Source: Candidatus Thiomargarita nelsonii (GTDB lineage: Bacteria; Pseudomonadota; Gammaproteobacteria; Beggiatoales; Beggiatoaceae). Taken from it: a DNA stretch of 64,000 nt. The stretch lies in contig JSZA02000022.1 in assembly GCA_000785145.2 (NCBI GenBank), positions 1-64,000 of the forward strand. Reading direction: 5' to 3'. The position numbers and the translations under genes were made by a program. Shown here one piece after another: positions 1 through 7,422 of the stretch. Position 1 is the stretch's first letter; every line of letters starts with the position of its first letter. The notes under the pieces are model-generated. The model saw only the letters and a program-made list of their open reading frames with translations, had not been told where the DNA came from and did not search any database.

Positions 1-195
1 TCGGGAAATCCGCGTAGCTCCATTCCCGAAACAACAAGTTTCGGGAAATCCGCGTAGCTCCATTCCCGAAACAACAAGTTTCGGGAAATCCGCGTAGCTC
101 CATTCCCGAAACAACAAGTTTCGGGAAATCCGCGTAGCTCCATTCCCGAAACAACAAGTTTCGGGAAATCCGCGTAGCTCCATTCCCGAAACAAC
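1..195. repeat. Tandem REP-like array, 40-bp period
   Basis: Almost five head-to-tail copies of a 40-bp unit whose core is a palindrome (TCGGGAAATCCGCG .. CATTCCCGAAACAAC). The units are identical. The same core recurs near 6313, 15723, 16887, 20308, 40975 and 49467. The array starts at the window edge, so its true length is unknown. Confidence 0.95.
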
Positions 196-237
196 TTTCG
201 AGGCAAAAGTTTTTGTGCAACAACTTTTGCCTCGAAA
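196..237 (-). terminator. Long hairpin downstream of the aminotransferase gene
   Basis: A perfect 16-bp inverted repeat (TTTCGAGGCAAAAGTT and its complement) with a 10-nt loop. It lies 50 nt beyond the stop of the minus-strand gene at 288, so it could end that transcript. No clear T-run follows on the minus strand, so it may simply belong to the adjoining repeat element. Confidence 0.45.
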
Positions 238-287
238 ACTGTTATTTTTTCGATATAATTGAAGGGTGCCAGGAAATCAATAGTATT

Positions 288-1412
288 TTAGCATTTTTTC
301 AAAAATCCTTTTAATCTCTCCACTCCTTCTTTTAAATGCTCAATATCTCTTGTATAAGCAAATCGAATATAGTTATTTGTCTTATTTTTGCCAAAATCAA
401 CGCCAGATGTTGTCGCTATATGAATTTTCTCTAATAAGAGTTCAGAAAATTTGAGACTATCCGTCGAATATTTAGAAATATCTGTCCAAATATAAAACCC
501 GCCTTCTGGTTTCGCGTCAATCGTAAATAGTTGAGATAATTCTTTATATAAATAATTTCTTCGGTTTTGGTAAGTGTGAACTATCTTATTTAAATGTTGT
601 TCATCATTAAACGCCTCTAAAGCGGCATACTGGCTGATGGTGGGTGCGGAAATATATAAACTTTGCATAACAATTTCCGCTGCTCGTACTAATTGGGGAG
701 GTAAGATAACCCAACCGAGCCTTAAGCCTGGTAAACCAAAATATTTTGAAAATCCATTGATAACAATAGCATTCTTAGAAAATGCTAAGGCCGTTTGCGC
801 TGTTGTTTCATAAACAAGCCCGTGATAAATTTCATCAGAGATAAAATAAATGTTTTGATTGTCACAGTATTCAATTAAGGCTTTTAAAGCAGTTTTAGAA
901 TAAACATTACCAATAGGATTGGATGGAGAGGAGATTTGAACGGCTTTGATGTTTTGGTGCGCTTTTAATTGTTCTACTGTTAATTGGTAATCTGTTGATT
1001 TATCAATGGGCACAAAAACGGGTTGTAAATCTAAAATATAGGAAAAGTTCTTATAACAGGGATAAGCGGGATCAGTCAAAAGTAATTTTTCACCCGCGTT
1101 TAATAAAATGGCGTAAGTAATTAAAAACGCGCCTGATGTACCAACGGTTAAAACGATTTGAGCCGGTGATATGTTAACTTGATATCGCTTTTGATAAAAG
1201 GCAGCGATTTTTTCCCGCAGAGCGAATAAGCCTAAACTTTCAGTGTAGTGAATTTTTTGTTCAATACTGGCTTTAACCATCGCCTCTATGACTTTGGGTG
1301 AGGGGGGGATATCTGGCTCACCTATTTCAAAATGAATGGCATCAGGCATGGAGCGTGCCTTGCGGAGGACGTCCATGACTAAGAATGGGCTTATATTTTC
1401 TAATCGGCTCAT
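288..1412 (-). CDS. Class I/II PLP-dependent aminotransferase
   Basis: A 374-aa fold-type I aminotransferase that transfers an amino group between an amino acid and a 2-oxo acid using pyridoxal phosphate in the cytosol. The PLP-binding elements are visible: SSPSNPIG (Asn165), SDEIYHG (Asp193), and the Schiff-base lysine in NGFSKYFGLPGLRLGW (Lys223). A late Arg in YIRFAYTR probably binds the substrate carboxylate. Length is normal for the AspC/AlaA-like subgroup. The substrate cannot be told from sequence alone. The gene is isolated, with repeat arrays on both sides, and its ATG is preceded only by a weak ribosome site. Confidence 0.9.
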   Translation of the reverse strand: MSRLENISPFLVMDVLRKARSMPDAIHFEIGEPDIPPSPKVIEAMVKASIEQKIHYTESLGLFALREKIAAFYQKRYQVNISPAQIVLTVGTSGAFLITYAILLNAGEKLLLTDPAYPCYKNFSYILDLQPVFVPIDKSTDYQLTVEQLKAHQNIKAVQISSPSNPIGNVYSKTALKALIEYCDNQNIYFISDEIYHGLVYETTAQTALAFSKNAIVINGFSKYFGLPGLRLGWVILPPQLVRAAEIVMQSLYISAPTISQYAALEAFNDEQHLNKIVHTYQNRRNYLYKELSQLFTIDAKPEGGFYIWTDISKYSTDSLKFSELLLEKIHIATTSGVDFGKNKTNNYIRFAYTRDIEHLKEGVERLKGFLKKC

Positions 1413-1452
1413 AGTTGTACTTCAAAATCGTGAAAATCTAAAATACCAAAAA

Positions 1453-2152
1453 ATCCTATTTCTTTAAGAAATAGGATTTTTAAATTGCTAAGTACTGAAC
1501 CATGAATTATCGGAGATTTTGGAGTCCAAAGCTTTAGCTTTGGAAACCCACGTCCAAAGCTAAAGCTTTGGACTCCAAAATACATTAAAATTCATGGTTC
1601 GGTACTTAGTCACCCAAAAAATCCTATTTCTTTAAGAAATAGGATTTTTAAATTGCTAAGTACTGAACCATGAATTATCGGAGATTTTGGAGTCCAAAGC
1701 TTTAGCTTTGGAAACCCACGTCCAAAGCTAAAGCTTTGGACTCCAAAATACATTAAAATTCATGGTTCGGTACTTAGTCACCCAAAAAATCCTATTTCTT
1801 TAAGAAATAGGATTTTTAAATTGCTAAGTACTGAACCATGAATTATCGGAGATTTTGGAGTCCAAAGCTTTAGCTTTGGAAACCCACGTCCAAAGCTAAA
1901 GCTTTGGACTCCAAAATACATTAAAATTCATGGTTCGGTACTTAGTCACCCAAAAAATCCTATTTCTTTAAGAAATAGGATTTTTAAATTGCTAAGTACT
2001 GAACCATGAATTATCGGAGATTTTGGAGTCCAAAGCTTTAGCTTTGGAAACCCACGTCCAAAGCTAAAGCTTTGGACTCCAAAATACATTAAAATTCATG
2101 GTTCGGTACTTAGTCACCCAAAAAATCCTATTTCTTTAAGAAATAGGATTTT
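1453..2152. repeat. 168-bp tandem array of nested palindromes
   Basis: Units start at 1453, 1621, 1789, 1957 and 2125 (exact 168-bp spacing), giving four full units and a partial fifth. Each unit holds a terminator-like hairpin (AATCCTATTTCTT stem) followed by a long palindrome. The palindrome's outer arms are AAGTACTGAACCATGAAT-like and its inner arms are GTCCAAAGCTTTAGCTTTGG-like. The array fills the whole gap between two genes. Confidence 0.95.
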
Positions 2153-2154
2153 TA
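2124..2154 (-). terminator. AATCCTATTTCTT hairpin, last copy
   Basis: A 13-bp stem flanked by A and T runs, beginning 6 nt after the stop codon of the minus-strand cyclophilin gene. It is also the fifth copy of the hairpin in the 168-bp array, and the same hairpin is found after many other genes here. Confidence 0.65.
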
Positions 2155-2159
2155 AATTG

Positions 2160-2738
2160 CTACTCATCAGTCGTTTTTTTCGATGTCACGACAGACACTT
2201 TATCAATAATAACAGTCGTTTGTGGTACATCCCGCCCAAAGGGGCCACCGCGTCCCGTCTTGGTTTCTCTAATTTTATCAACAACATCCATGCCATCAAT
2301 CACTTGACCAAAAACGGCATAACCCCAACCTCTCCTTGTGGCGCCGCGATAATCGAGGGAAGTATTATTCTTAACGTTGATAAAAAATTGTGCGGTGGCT
2401 GAATGCGGATCACCAGTACGTGCCATGGCAATCGTGCCTCGGGCATTTGACAGTCCGTTATTGGCTTCGTTTTCAACCGGCTCATGGGTGGGTTTCCGCT
2501 TGTAATCTTTAGTAAAGCCACCGCCTTGAATCATAAAATTCTTTATGACGCGGTGGAAAATGGTGCCATCAAAAAAGCCTTCATTGATGTAACGCAAAAA
2601 ATTGTCAACTGTTTTGGGTGCTTTTTTGGCATTCAGTTCAATGACGATAGTACCGAGATTGGTTTGCATGTTGACGATAGGCGCACTGTGTATCTGAGTG
2701 GCTATTAATAATAATAATAAACTCATAAAATATTTCAT
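2160..2738 (-). CDS. ppiA: Periplasmic peptidyl-prolyl cis-trans isomerase (cyclophilin)
   Basis: A 192-aa cyclophilin that speeds proline isomerisation in exported proteins. An 18-residue signal peptide ([19 protein letters not shown]) points to the periplasm. The catalytic signature is intact: [14 protein letters not shown] (Arg63, Gln71), the ATAQFFI strand (Gln117, Phe118-119) and RGWGYAVFG. Length fits the bacterial PpiA/RotA type. A GGAGAC ribosome site sits about 9 nt before the ATG. The C-terminus ends in a short polar tail. The symbol rests on the signal peptide and domain, not on conserved gene order. Confidence 0.9.
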   Translation of the reverse strand: MKYFMSLLLLLIATQIHSAPIVNMQTNLGTIVIELNAKKAPKTVDNFLRYINEGFFDGTIFHRVIKNFMIQGGGFTKDYKRKPTHEPVENEANNGLSNARGTIAMARTGDPHSATAQFFINVKNNTSLDYRGATRRGWGYAVFGQVIDGMDVVDKIRETKTGRGGPFGRDVPQTTVIIDKVSVVTSKKTTDE

Positions 2739-3150
2739 TCAAAAAAGTCTCCAAATGTTTAATGGACGTCCAAGATAAAATATACCATGATAAGGGTTGA
2801 ATAATAAAGCTCAAGTGAGATAACAATTCTATTGACAACTATTGACATGCCCACGTTGCCGCAGACATTTCAACAGAGTGAATATGGGAGCTATCAGCCC
2901 TTTATCCCCTCGCCGGAGCTTAGGGTTACTTTTATTTAGCACTTGAGTTGTCTAGTTACATAGAACTTGACCCCGTTTTTTTAATGTGGAGGGCTAACCA
3001 CCTCAAGTCTGTTGATAATTAAACCAAATTATAAAAATAATGTCAAGTTTTTTTGACAGGTTTTTATGACATCAAACATATGTTATAATATAAAAAAAAT
3101 ATAAGTAGTATTCATAAGTCAATAGTTGTCAATACTTTTGCGTACTATAT
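2739..3150. other. Intergenic region with no recognised feature
   Basis: About 410 bp of AT-rich sequence upstream of the minus-strand cyclophilin gene and downstream of the minus-strand hydrolase gene. I see no coding potential and none of the dispersed palindromes that fill most other gaps. Confidence 0.5.
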
Positions 3151-4749
3151 TTAATCCAAATAGTCATCCTCTTCCCATGAGTCTTTTTGTCGTCCCCAAG
3201 AAATTGGAGAGGGTGAGTTCATATAGACAAAACTACCTATCCCTAAGATGGCGGCGATTATTAATATCATGATGATTAGCCCTGTTGGAAAATCATTGGG
3301 CTCTATTTTGATTTCTTTGGTCAAGGTTTCTACGAGTTCTAATTCGTCTTTGCCCGTCGGAGACATGACGGAATATTGTAGTCTAAATTCATTGTGTTCT
3401 TCTCCCAATGGGAGATTTTCCCATTTAAAACCTAATTCATCCACTTGGGCTGATATTTCAATGGCTTGCCATTGATTATTTTCCCGTCGCTCCAATTTCA
3501 TCCGTTTGACATCAAATAGGTAATTATTGACGCGCCCTGAAATATGGCCTTTGCCTCCCCAAGTTGTTTTCGAGTTTGTGATTTCTATCGCCGCTTGAGC
3601 CGTACCTGCCAATATCCGTTGTAATAGTTCATAATTATCGGGGGCTGCCAAATGGTGATCTTTTATGGTGAATATTTCTAGTCTTGTCCCGTTTTTTAAA
3701 AAAACGGTGCGCTGCAAGGTGTCACGCCAGGTGCTTTCTTTTTGATGATCTATTTGTTTTTTAAACCAAGCTAATTGGCTAATATCTTGGCTACAGACTG
3801 ATACGGCACCATCTCCACTGTCTTTGTTGCAATTATTTTTGCCAGCGTTGTTATTTGATATAAGATTGATGAATTTAGGAAAGTGTTGGCGACCAAAGTC
3901 AATAAAGGGGGCTGTCCATGCGGTCAGTATTCCATTGCTCTTTTTTTCTTTGATAAAGTTATTTAAGATGATAAAAGGTTTTTCTAGGGTTGGAGTTTGG
4001 GCTACCACACTGGCGTATTGTACGTCGAGGGGGTGGTCAGTACGCGCTAATTGGGCGAGTAGATTAGAATGCTCTGTGCCTTTTTCAATCGGCTGGAGGT
4101 CTCGCATCGCGGGTCCGGCAAATCGGATATCAATCACTTTTTCGCTGACTTGTTCAAATAGTTTGCACAGTGCTTTTTTGCCATTGGTTTTTATTTTTGT
4201 CCAAAATGACATGTCTTTTGAGGCACCTGCTCTGTTAAGACATTTGAGTGCTATTTTGTGAAAGTAGGCCCAATTACTGCCCTGATGGGGTGAGGTAATG
4301 GTCACTAATTTGGCAATTTTATGGTTGTTGTGATATTGCGTCAGATAGGCACGGCTGGTCAATCCGCCCATGCTGAATCCGACTAAAACAAAACGTGGGG
4401 CGCGGCTTTCTCGGTGGAGTTTTTTGATAAATTGGCGTAGTTCCTTAATTTGGTCTTGAATGCCTAATTGGTCGTCGGTAAATTGTATAAAAAAATAATC
4501 GGCTGCTTTGTTGTAGTCAGAAGTGATCACATTTCCCCTTTTGGATATTTGGAGGATTCCCCCAAATTGGAGTTCTAATAGGTGAAAAAAGGGTTTGATG
4601 TCATCCCAGCGTTCTGCGGTTTCTCCAAAGCCGTGAACAAAAATAATGGGGAAGGGTATTGTTCGCGCATAAATGGGCTCTCCGGCACTGAGCAGGCTTA
4701 GTAGTAATATCGCTGAGAGTAGGGTTTTTTTTCCGGGGGGAAAAGTCAT
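3151..4749 (-). CDS. Membrane-anchored periplasmic alpha/beta hydrolase (lipase-like)
   Basis: A 532-aa protein with a signal peptide at about 1-28. A lipase-like alpha/beta-hydrolase domain follows, with the oxyanion motif FVHGFGE at 37-43 and the nucleophile elbow GFSMGG (Ser126). A His in KDHHLAAPDN is a possible catalytic base. A beta-rich region comes next, then one transmembrane helix near the C-terminus and a cytosolic tail ending DSWEEDDYLD. The likely role is ester or thioester hydrolysis at the outer face of the inner membrane; the substrate is unknown. The acidic-aromatic tail resembles those of the proteins encoded at 6514, 7419, 11178 and 24530, which suggests it belongs with that cluster. 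An AGGAGA ribosome site precedes the ATG. Confidence 0.8.
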   Translation of the reverse strand: MTFPPGKKTLLSAILLLSLLSAGEPIYARTIPFPIIFVHGFGETAERWDDIKPFFHLLELQFGGILQISKRGNVITSDYNKAADYFFIQFTDDQLGIQDQIKELRQFIKKLHRESRAPRFVLVGFSMGGLTSRAYLTQYHNNHKIAKLVTITSPHQGSNWAYFHKIALKCLNRAGASKDMSFWTKIKTNGKKALCKLFEQVSEKVIDIRFAGPAMRDLQPIEKGTEHSNLLAQLARTDHPLDVQYASVVAQTPTLEKPFIILNNFIKEKKSNGILTAWTAPFIDFGRQHFPKFINLISNNNAGKNNCNKDSGDGAVSVCSQDISQLAWFKKQIDHQKESTWRDTLQRTVFLKNGTRLEIFTIKDHHLAAPDNYELLQRILAGTAQAAIEITNSKTTWGGKGHISGRVNNYLFDVKRMKLERRENNQWQAIEISAQVDELGFKWENLPLGEEHNEFRLQYSVMSPTGKDELELVETLTKEIKIEPNDFPTGLIIMILIIAAILGIGSFVYMNSPSPISWGRQKDSWEEDDYLD

Positions 4750-4842
4750 TTTGTTCTCCTGATTTTTCTGAGCCTTAACTACAGGGATTTATTTTTAGCA
4801 GGGATAAGTCTAAACCTTCCTTAACGACAGGGATTTATTTTT

Positions 4843-5034
4843 AAGTACCGAACCATGAATTTTTAGGTATTTTGGAGTCCAAAGCTTTAGCTTTGGATAC
4901 CCACGTCCAAAGCTAAAGCTTTGGACTCCAATATCTCCGAGTATTTTGGAGTCCAAAGCTTTAGCTTTGGATACCCACGTCCAAAGCTAAAGCTTTGGAC
5001 TCCAATATCTCCGATAATTCATGGTTCAGTACTT
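4843..5034. repeat. Palindromic MITE-like element with two inner cores
   Basis: Outer inverted repeats (4843-4860 and 5017-5034, AAGTACCGAACCATGAAT type) enclose two copies of the GTCCAAAGCTTTAGC palindrome. This is the same element as in the 168-bp array but with a doubled centre and without the terminator hairpin. Surrounding sequence from 4780 to 5180 contains repeated GGGATAAGTC motifs and no gene. Confidence 0.9.
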
Positions 5035-5200
5035 AGCAGGGATAAGTCAAAACCTTAACGAACCGCCAATCTTTATCGGGATAAGTCTAATAAAATATAA
5101 TCCCTTTCGTGTCGGTTTTGACTTATCCCTTCTAATAACGTATTGTCTGTCGTTAATGTTTTGACTTATCCCTGCTGTTTTTCTGTTTTGAAACCAGTCA

Positions 5201-6169
5201 TTAGGATTTGAATTTGCCGTTTTCCTCACCCAAGCGTTGCTTTATCTTTTCACGCTGAGCCTCAGACAGCATAGCTAATACTTTCTGTATTCCTTTTGCC
5301 ATACCTTCTGCCATGCCTTCTGCCATGCCGTCCTCTCTTTCTTTACGCGCCTCTTCAGGAGTCAAAGCATAATATCCTGTTTCTGCTGTTTTGCTTATCA
5401 TGGTATCAAAATTTGGAATGATTTCGTTGATGTTTCTTTTATATTTCCTTTTGAAATAAAAAGCCAGTGTTAGCAATAATCTGCTGCGTTTTTTGTCATC
5501 CTTTCCAGCATATTGCTCTAAGAGTTCCTTTGCTTCATTGAGTTGTTGTTCATCCATGCCTTTTAAAATGGGAGCAAAAGCCATATATTCCCAGAGTGCC
5601 ATCTGTTTGAGATCGGCTAATGTCTTTTCATAGAGCAAAATTTTTCTATAGCGAACTTCTATAACCTGTTCAATTGAACAATTTTCGGGATCATCTTTGC
5701 CTTCTTTAGGCCAAAAATAAAGCACGTAACTTCTTATTTTTGGATAGTTTAAAATACGTCCTTTTTTATCCCGTTCAGCATTTGCAAGCGCCAACTCCAT
5801 GTTATATTCTGCCATCCGCAGGGGCATATTTTTCTGTGCTTGTCTTTGAAATTCGATATGCAGTAAAAATTTATCTGGATACTCTTTTGAGCCTACCGGG
5901 TATTCTACCCAAAATGCTAAATCTACTTTCAGATCAGACGTTCGTTGTAGTTCAACATTTTTTTCTATTAAGGTGACTTTGCCGGGAATCCCCATCAGTC
6001 GTAGGGCACCTTCAGGGTTTTGAAGAAATGCCTGTTTACAAGTTATGTCAAAAGCATTTTTGACCGCCTCTAATGGGTTCTCGCTGAGTTTTTCAGTCTG
6101 TTCAGCTTCTGGTTGTGAAAATAATACATTTTGTTGAGGTTTTTCGGGAGGATTCTGTGTTTTTTTCAA
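5201..6169 (-). CDS. Rpn-family PD-(D/E)XK nuclease / putative transposase
   Basis: A 322-aa protein of the Rpn/YhgA-like family, whose characterised members are DNA endonucleases that promote RecA-independent recombination. The nuclease core is visible as KVDLAFWVEYP followed by FLLHIEFQRQ (the D..ExQ arrangement) and a helical segment MPLRMAEYNMELAL. A basic helical region follows, and the C-terminus repeats AEGMAEGMAKG, as is common in this family. The start is a TTG at 6169; an overlapping ATG at 6173 is out of frame. The gene stands alone among repeats, and a role in shuffling them is inference. Confidence 0.8.
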   Translation of the reverse strand: MKKTQNPPEKPQQNVLFSQPEAEQTEKLSENPLEAVKNAFDITCKQAFLQNPEGALRLMGIPGKVTLIEKNVELQRTSDLKVDLAFWVEYPVGSKEYPDKFLLHIEFQRQAQKNMPLRMAEYNMELALANAERDKKGRILNYPKIRSYVLYFWPKEGKDDPENCSIEQVIEVRYRKILLYEKTLADLKQMALWEYMAFAPILKGMDEQQLNEAKELLEQYAGKDDKKRSRLLLTLAFYFKRKYKRNINEIIPNFDTMISKTAETGYYALTPEEARKEREDGMAEGMAEGMAKGIQKVLAMLSEAQREKIKQRLGEENGKFKS

Positions 6170-6207
6170 CCATTGTTTTTTTAAGTTATACTTGTCCCTT
6201 TTTAATT

Positions 6208-6243
6208 GTAGGGTGGATACGCTATCGCTTAATCCACCCTACA
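6208..6243. repeat. TGTAGGGTGGAT hairpin
   Basis: An inverted repeat (TGTAGGGTGGAT .. ATCCACCCTACA) just upstream of the Rpn gene. It is the internal part of the MITE family seen complete at 14751 and 20106; here the outer AATGCCATTAAGTTAAG ends are missing. Confidence 0.8.
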
Positions 6244-6312
6244 TATCTCTACTGTTAGTGGTTTGAGACTATATAATATTTATTGACTCCTGTCAATTTA
6301 TCAATAAGAGGT

Positions 6313-6460
6313 TTCGGGAAATCCGCTACGCGCAATGAGCGAAACAACGAATAAAACTAGGACAAAACAGGTAGAATTAACCTACGTCCTAATCTTTGTT
6401 TTGTTTCGGGAATTTCGCGGAGCGGATTTCCCGCAACGAAGATCGCTACGCTAAACAACG
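6313..6460. repeat. Two REP-like palindromes
   Basis: Two divergent copies of the CGGGAAATCC .. GGATTTCCCG family (6313-6350 and 6402-6445). The second carries the GATCGCTACGCTAAACAACG tail variant also seen at 16970 and 49500. No coding potential. Confidence 0.85.
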
Positions 6461-6522
6461 AATATCAGACCTGCGAGGAGACCAATACCTCGCAGGTCGA
6501 ATTAACCTACGTCCTAATCTTT
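6368..6522. repeat. 30-bp direct repeats flanking a REP copy
   Basis: CAGGT(A/C)GAATTAACCTACG followed by TCCTAATCTTT occurs at 6368-6397 and 6493-6522 with one mismatch. The right copy contains the last codons of the gene at 6514. The repeat therefore duplicates a gene end, and the REP element lies between the copies, as if inserted with a target duplication. Confidence 0.85.
6468..6498 (-). terminator. GACCTGCGAGG hairpin after the transglutaminase-like gene
   Basis: An 11-bp perfect stem with a 9-nt loop, 16 nt beyond the stop of the minus-strand gene at 6514. It is positioned to end the long minus-strand cluster. No strong U-tract follows. Confidence 0.45.
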
Positions 6523-7422
6523 ATAAAAGTCATCCTCATCATCATAGCCGTCCCTTTGCCGAACGCTATGATTATTCATCCAGTACCACGCAAACAACAG
6601 GCTCGCGCTGAGAAATAGCAGTAAAAGGAGCAGTCCCCCAGACGATGAGGGTTCAACGGGCGATGCTCCGTCTAGTGGCTGAGTCGAGGGCGTGGCAGAG
6701 GATTGTCCAATGGCTGACACTGGTAATATAAGCGCTGTGCTGCCTTTGTACTCGTCGGCTGGTTTTCCAATAGGCCATCCTAAGCCGGTCGTTTCTGCGA
6801 GATAGTATTTTTTGCCTTCATGGTGCAAAAATGCGCCTGTGAATGGGCCTTCGACTGCGGCGAGCATGTGACCGGGGACGATGACTAAAGCATTATTGAG
6901 TCCTAAGCCGGAGAGTAAGCTGCTGTATAATATGGCACTGTCTTCACAGTCAATTTCGCGATCTACTAAAGTTTGCAAGGGCGCACGCCAGGCTTCGTCA
7001 AAAGGCGTTGTTAGGGCATCGAGTTTATAGGGTAAGGATTGTACAAAGGCGAGAGCAAAAGTCGCCAGTGTTTCAGCACTTTGGTTGGGTGCGGCTCGTT
7101 TTAGGGCAACAACTAAGGGTGCGATATTTTTTGTGCCGTTTTGTGCAAGCCGTAGGCGAGCGATTAAGTTGTTGGGGCGTTGGCGGTGTGCCATTTGTTG
7201 GGTGTAGCGATTAAATTCTTCACTATTCACTTGCAAACGGGCTGTATAGCTTTCGCTTTGATATCCAAACACGAGGCGTACTGGCAACCAGCCAGGACGT
7301 ACTGAGGTTTGGGCTACAATGCCTCTGTCAACTTGGGCGATTAAAAAGGATTGCTGAGCTTGTGCCATCGCGGTCCAGCAGAGCATTAGTAGTGCCGGTA
7401 TGTATTTAGGATGTATTTTCAT
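6514..7422 (-). CDS. Membrane-anchored transglutaminase-like cysteine protein
   Basis: A 302-aa protein with a signal peptide at 1-22. The periplasmic domain holds a transglutaminase-like catalytic set: IDCEDSAILYSSLL (Cys159), VPGHMLAAVE (His185) and YYLAETTG (Glu210). A leucine-rich transmembrane helix at about 262-284 follows. The cytosolic tail is short and acidic, ending YDDEDDFYKD. Proteins of this fold cleave or cross-link peptides; the substrate here is unknown. Its ATG overlaps the stop of the upstream coiled-coil gene by 4 nt (ATGA), so the two are translationally coupled and probably act together. It is the last gene of the minus-strand cluster. Confidence 0.8.
   Translation of the reverse strand: MKIHPKYIPALLMLCWTAMAQAQQSFLIAQVDRGIVAQTSVRPGWLPVRLVFGYQSESYTARLQVNSEEFNRYTQQMAHRQRPNNLIARLRLAQNGTKNIAPLVVALKRAAPNQSAETLATFALAFVQSLPYKLDALTTPFDEAWRAPLQTLVDREIDCEDSAILYSSLLSGLGLNNALVIVPGHMLAAVEGPFTGAFLHHEGKKYYLAETTGLGWPIGKPADEYKGSTALILPVSAIGQSSATPSTQPLDGASPVEPSSSGGLLLLLLFLSASLLFAWYWMNNHSVRQRDGYDDEDDFYKD

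Noticed and set aside
1..195. Possible CRISPR array (regular about 40-bp repeats)
   Set aside because: The whole period is identical; there are no unique spacers and no cas genes. The unit is a palindromic REP-like sequence.
5047..5229. 60-codon minus-strand frame before the Rpn gene
   Set aside because: Built from GGGATAAGTC-type repeats and overlapping the Rpn gene end; no ribosome site.
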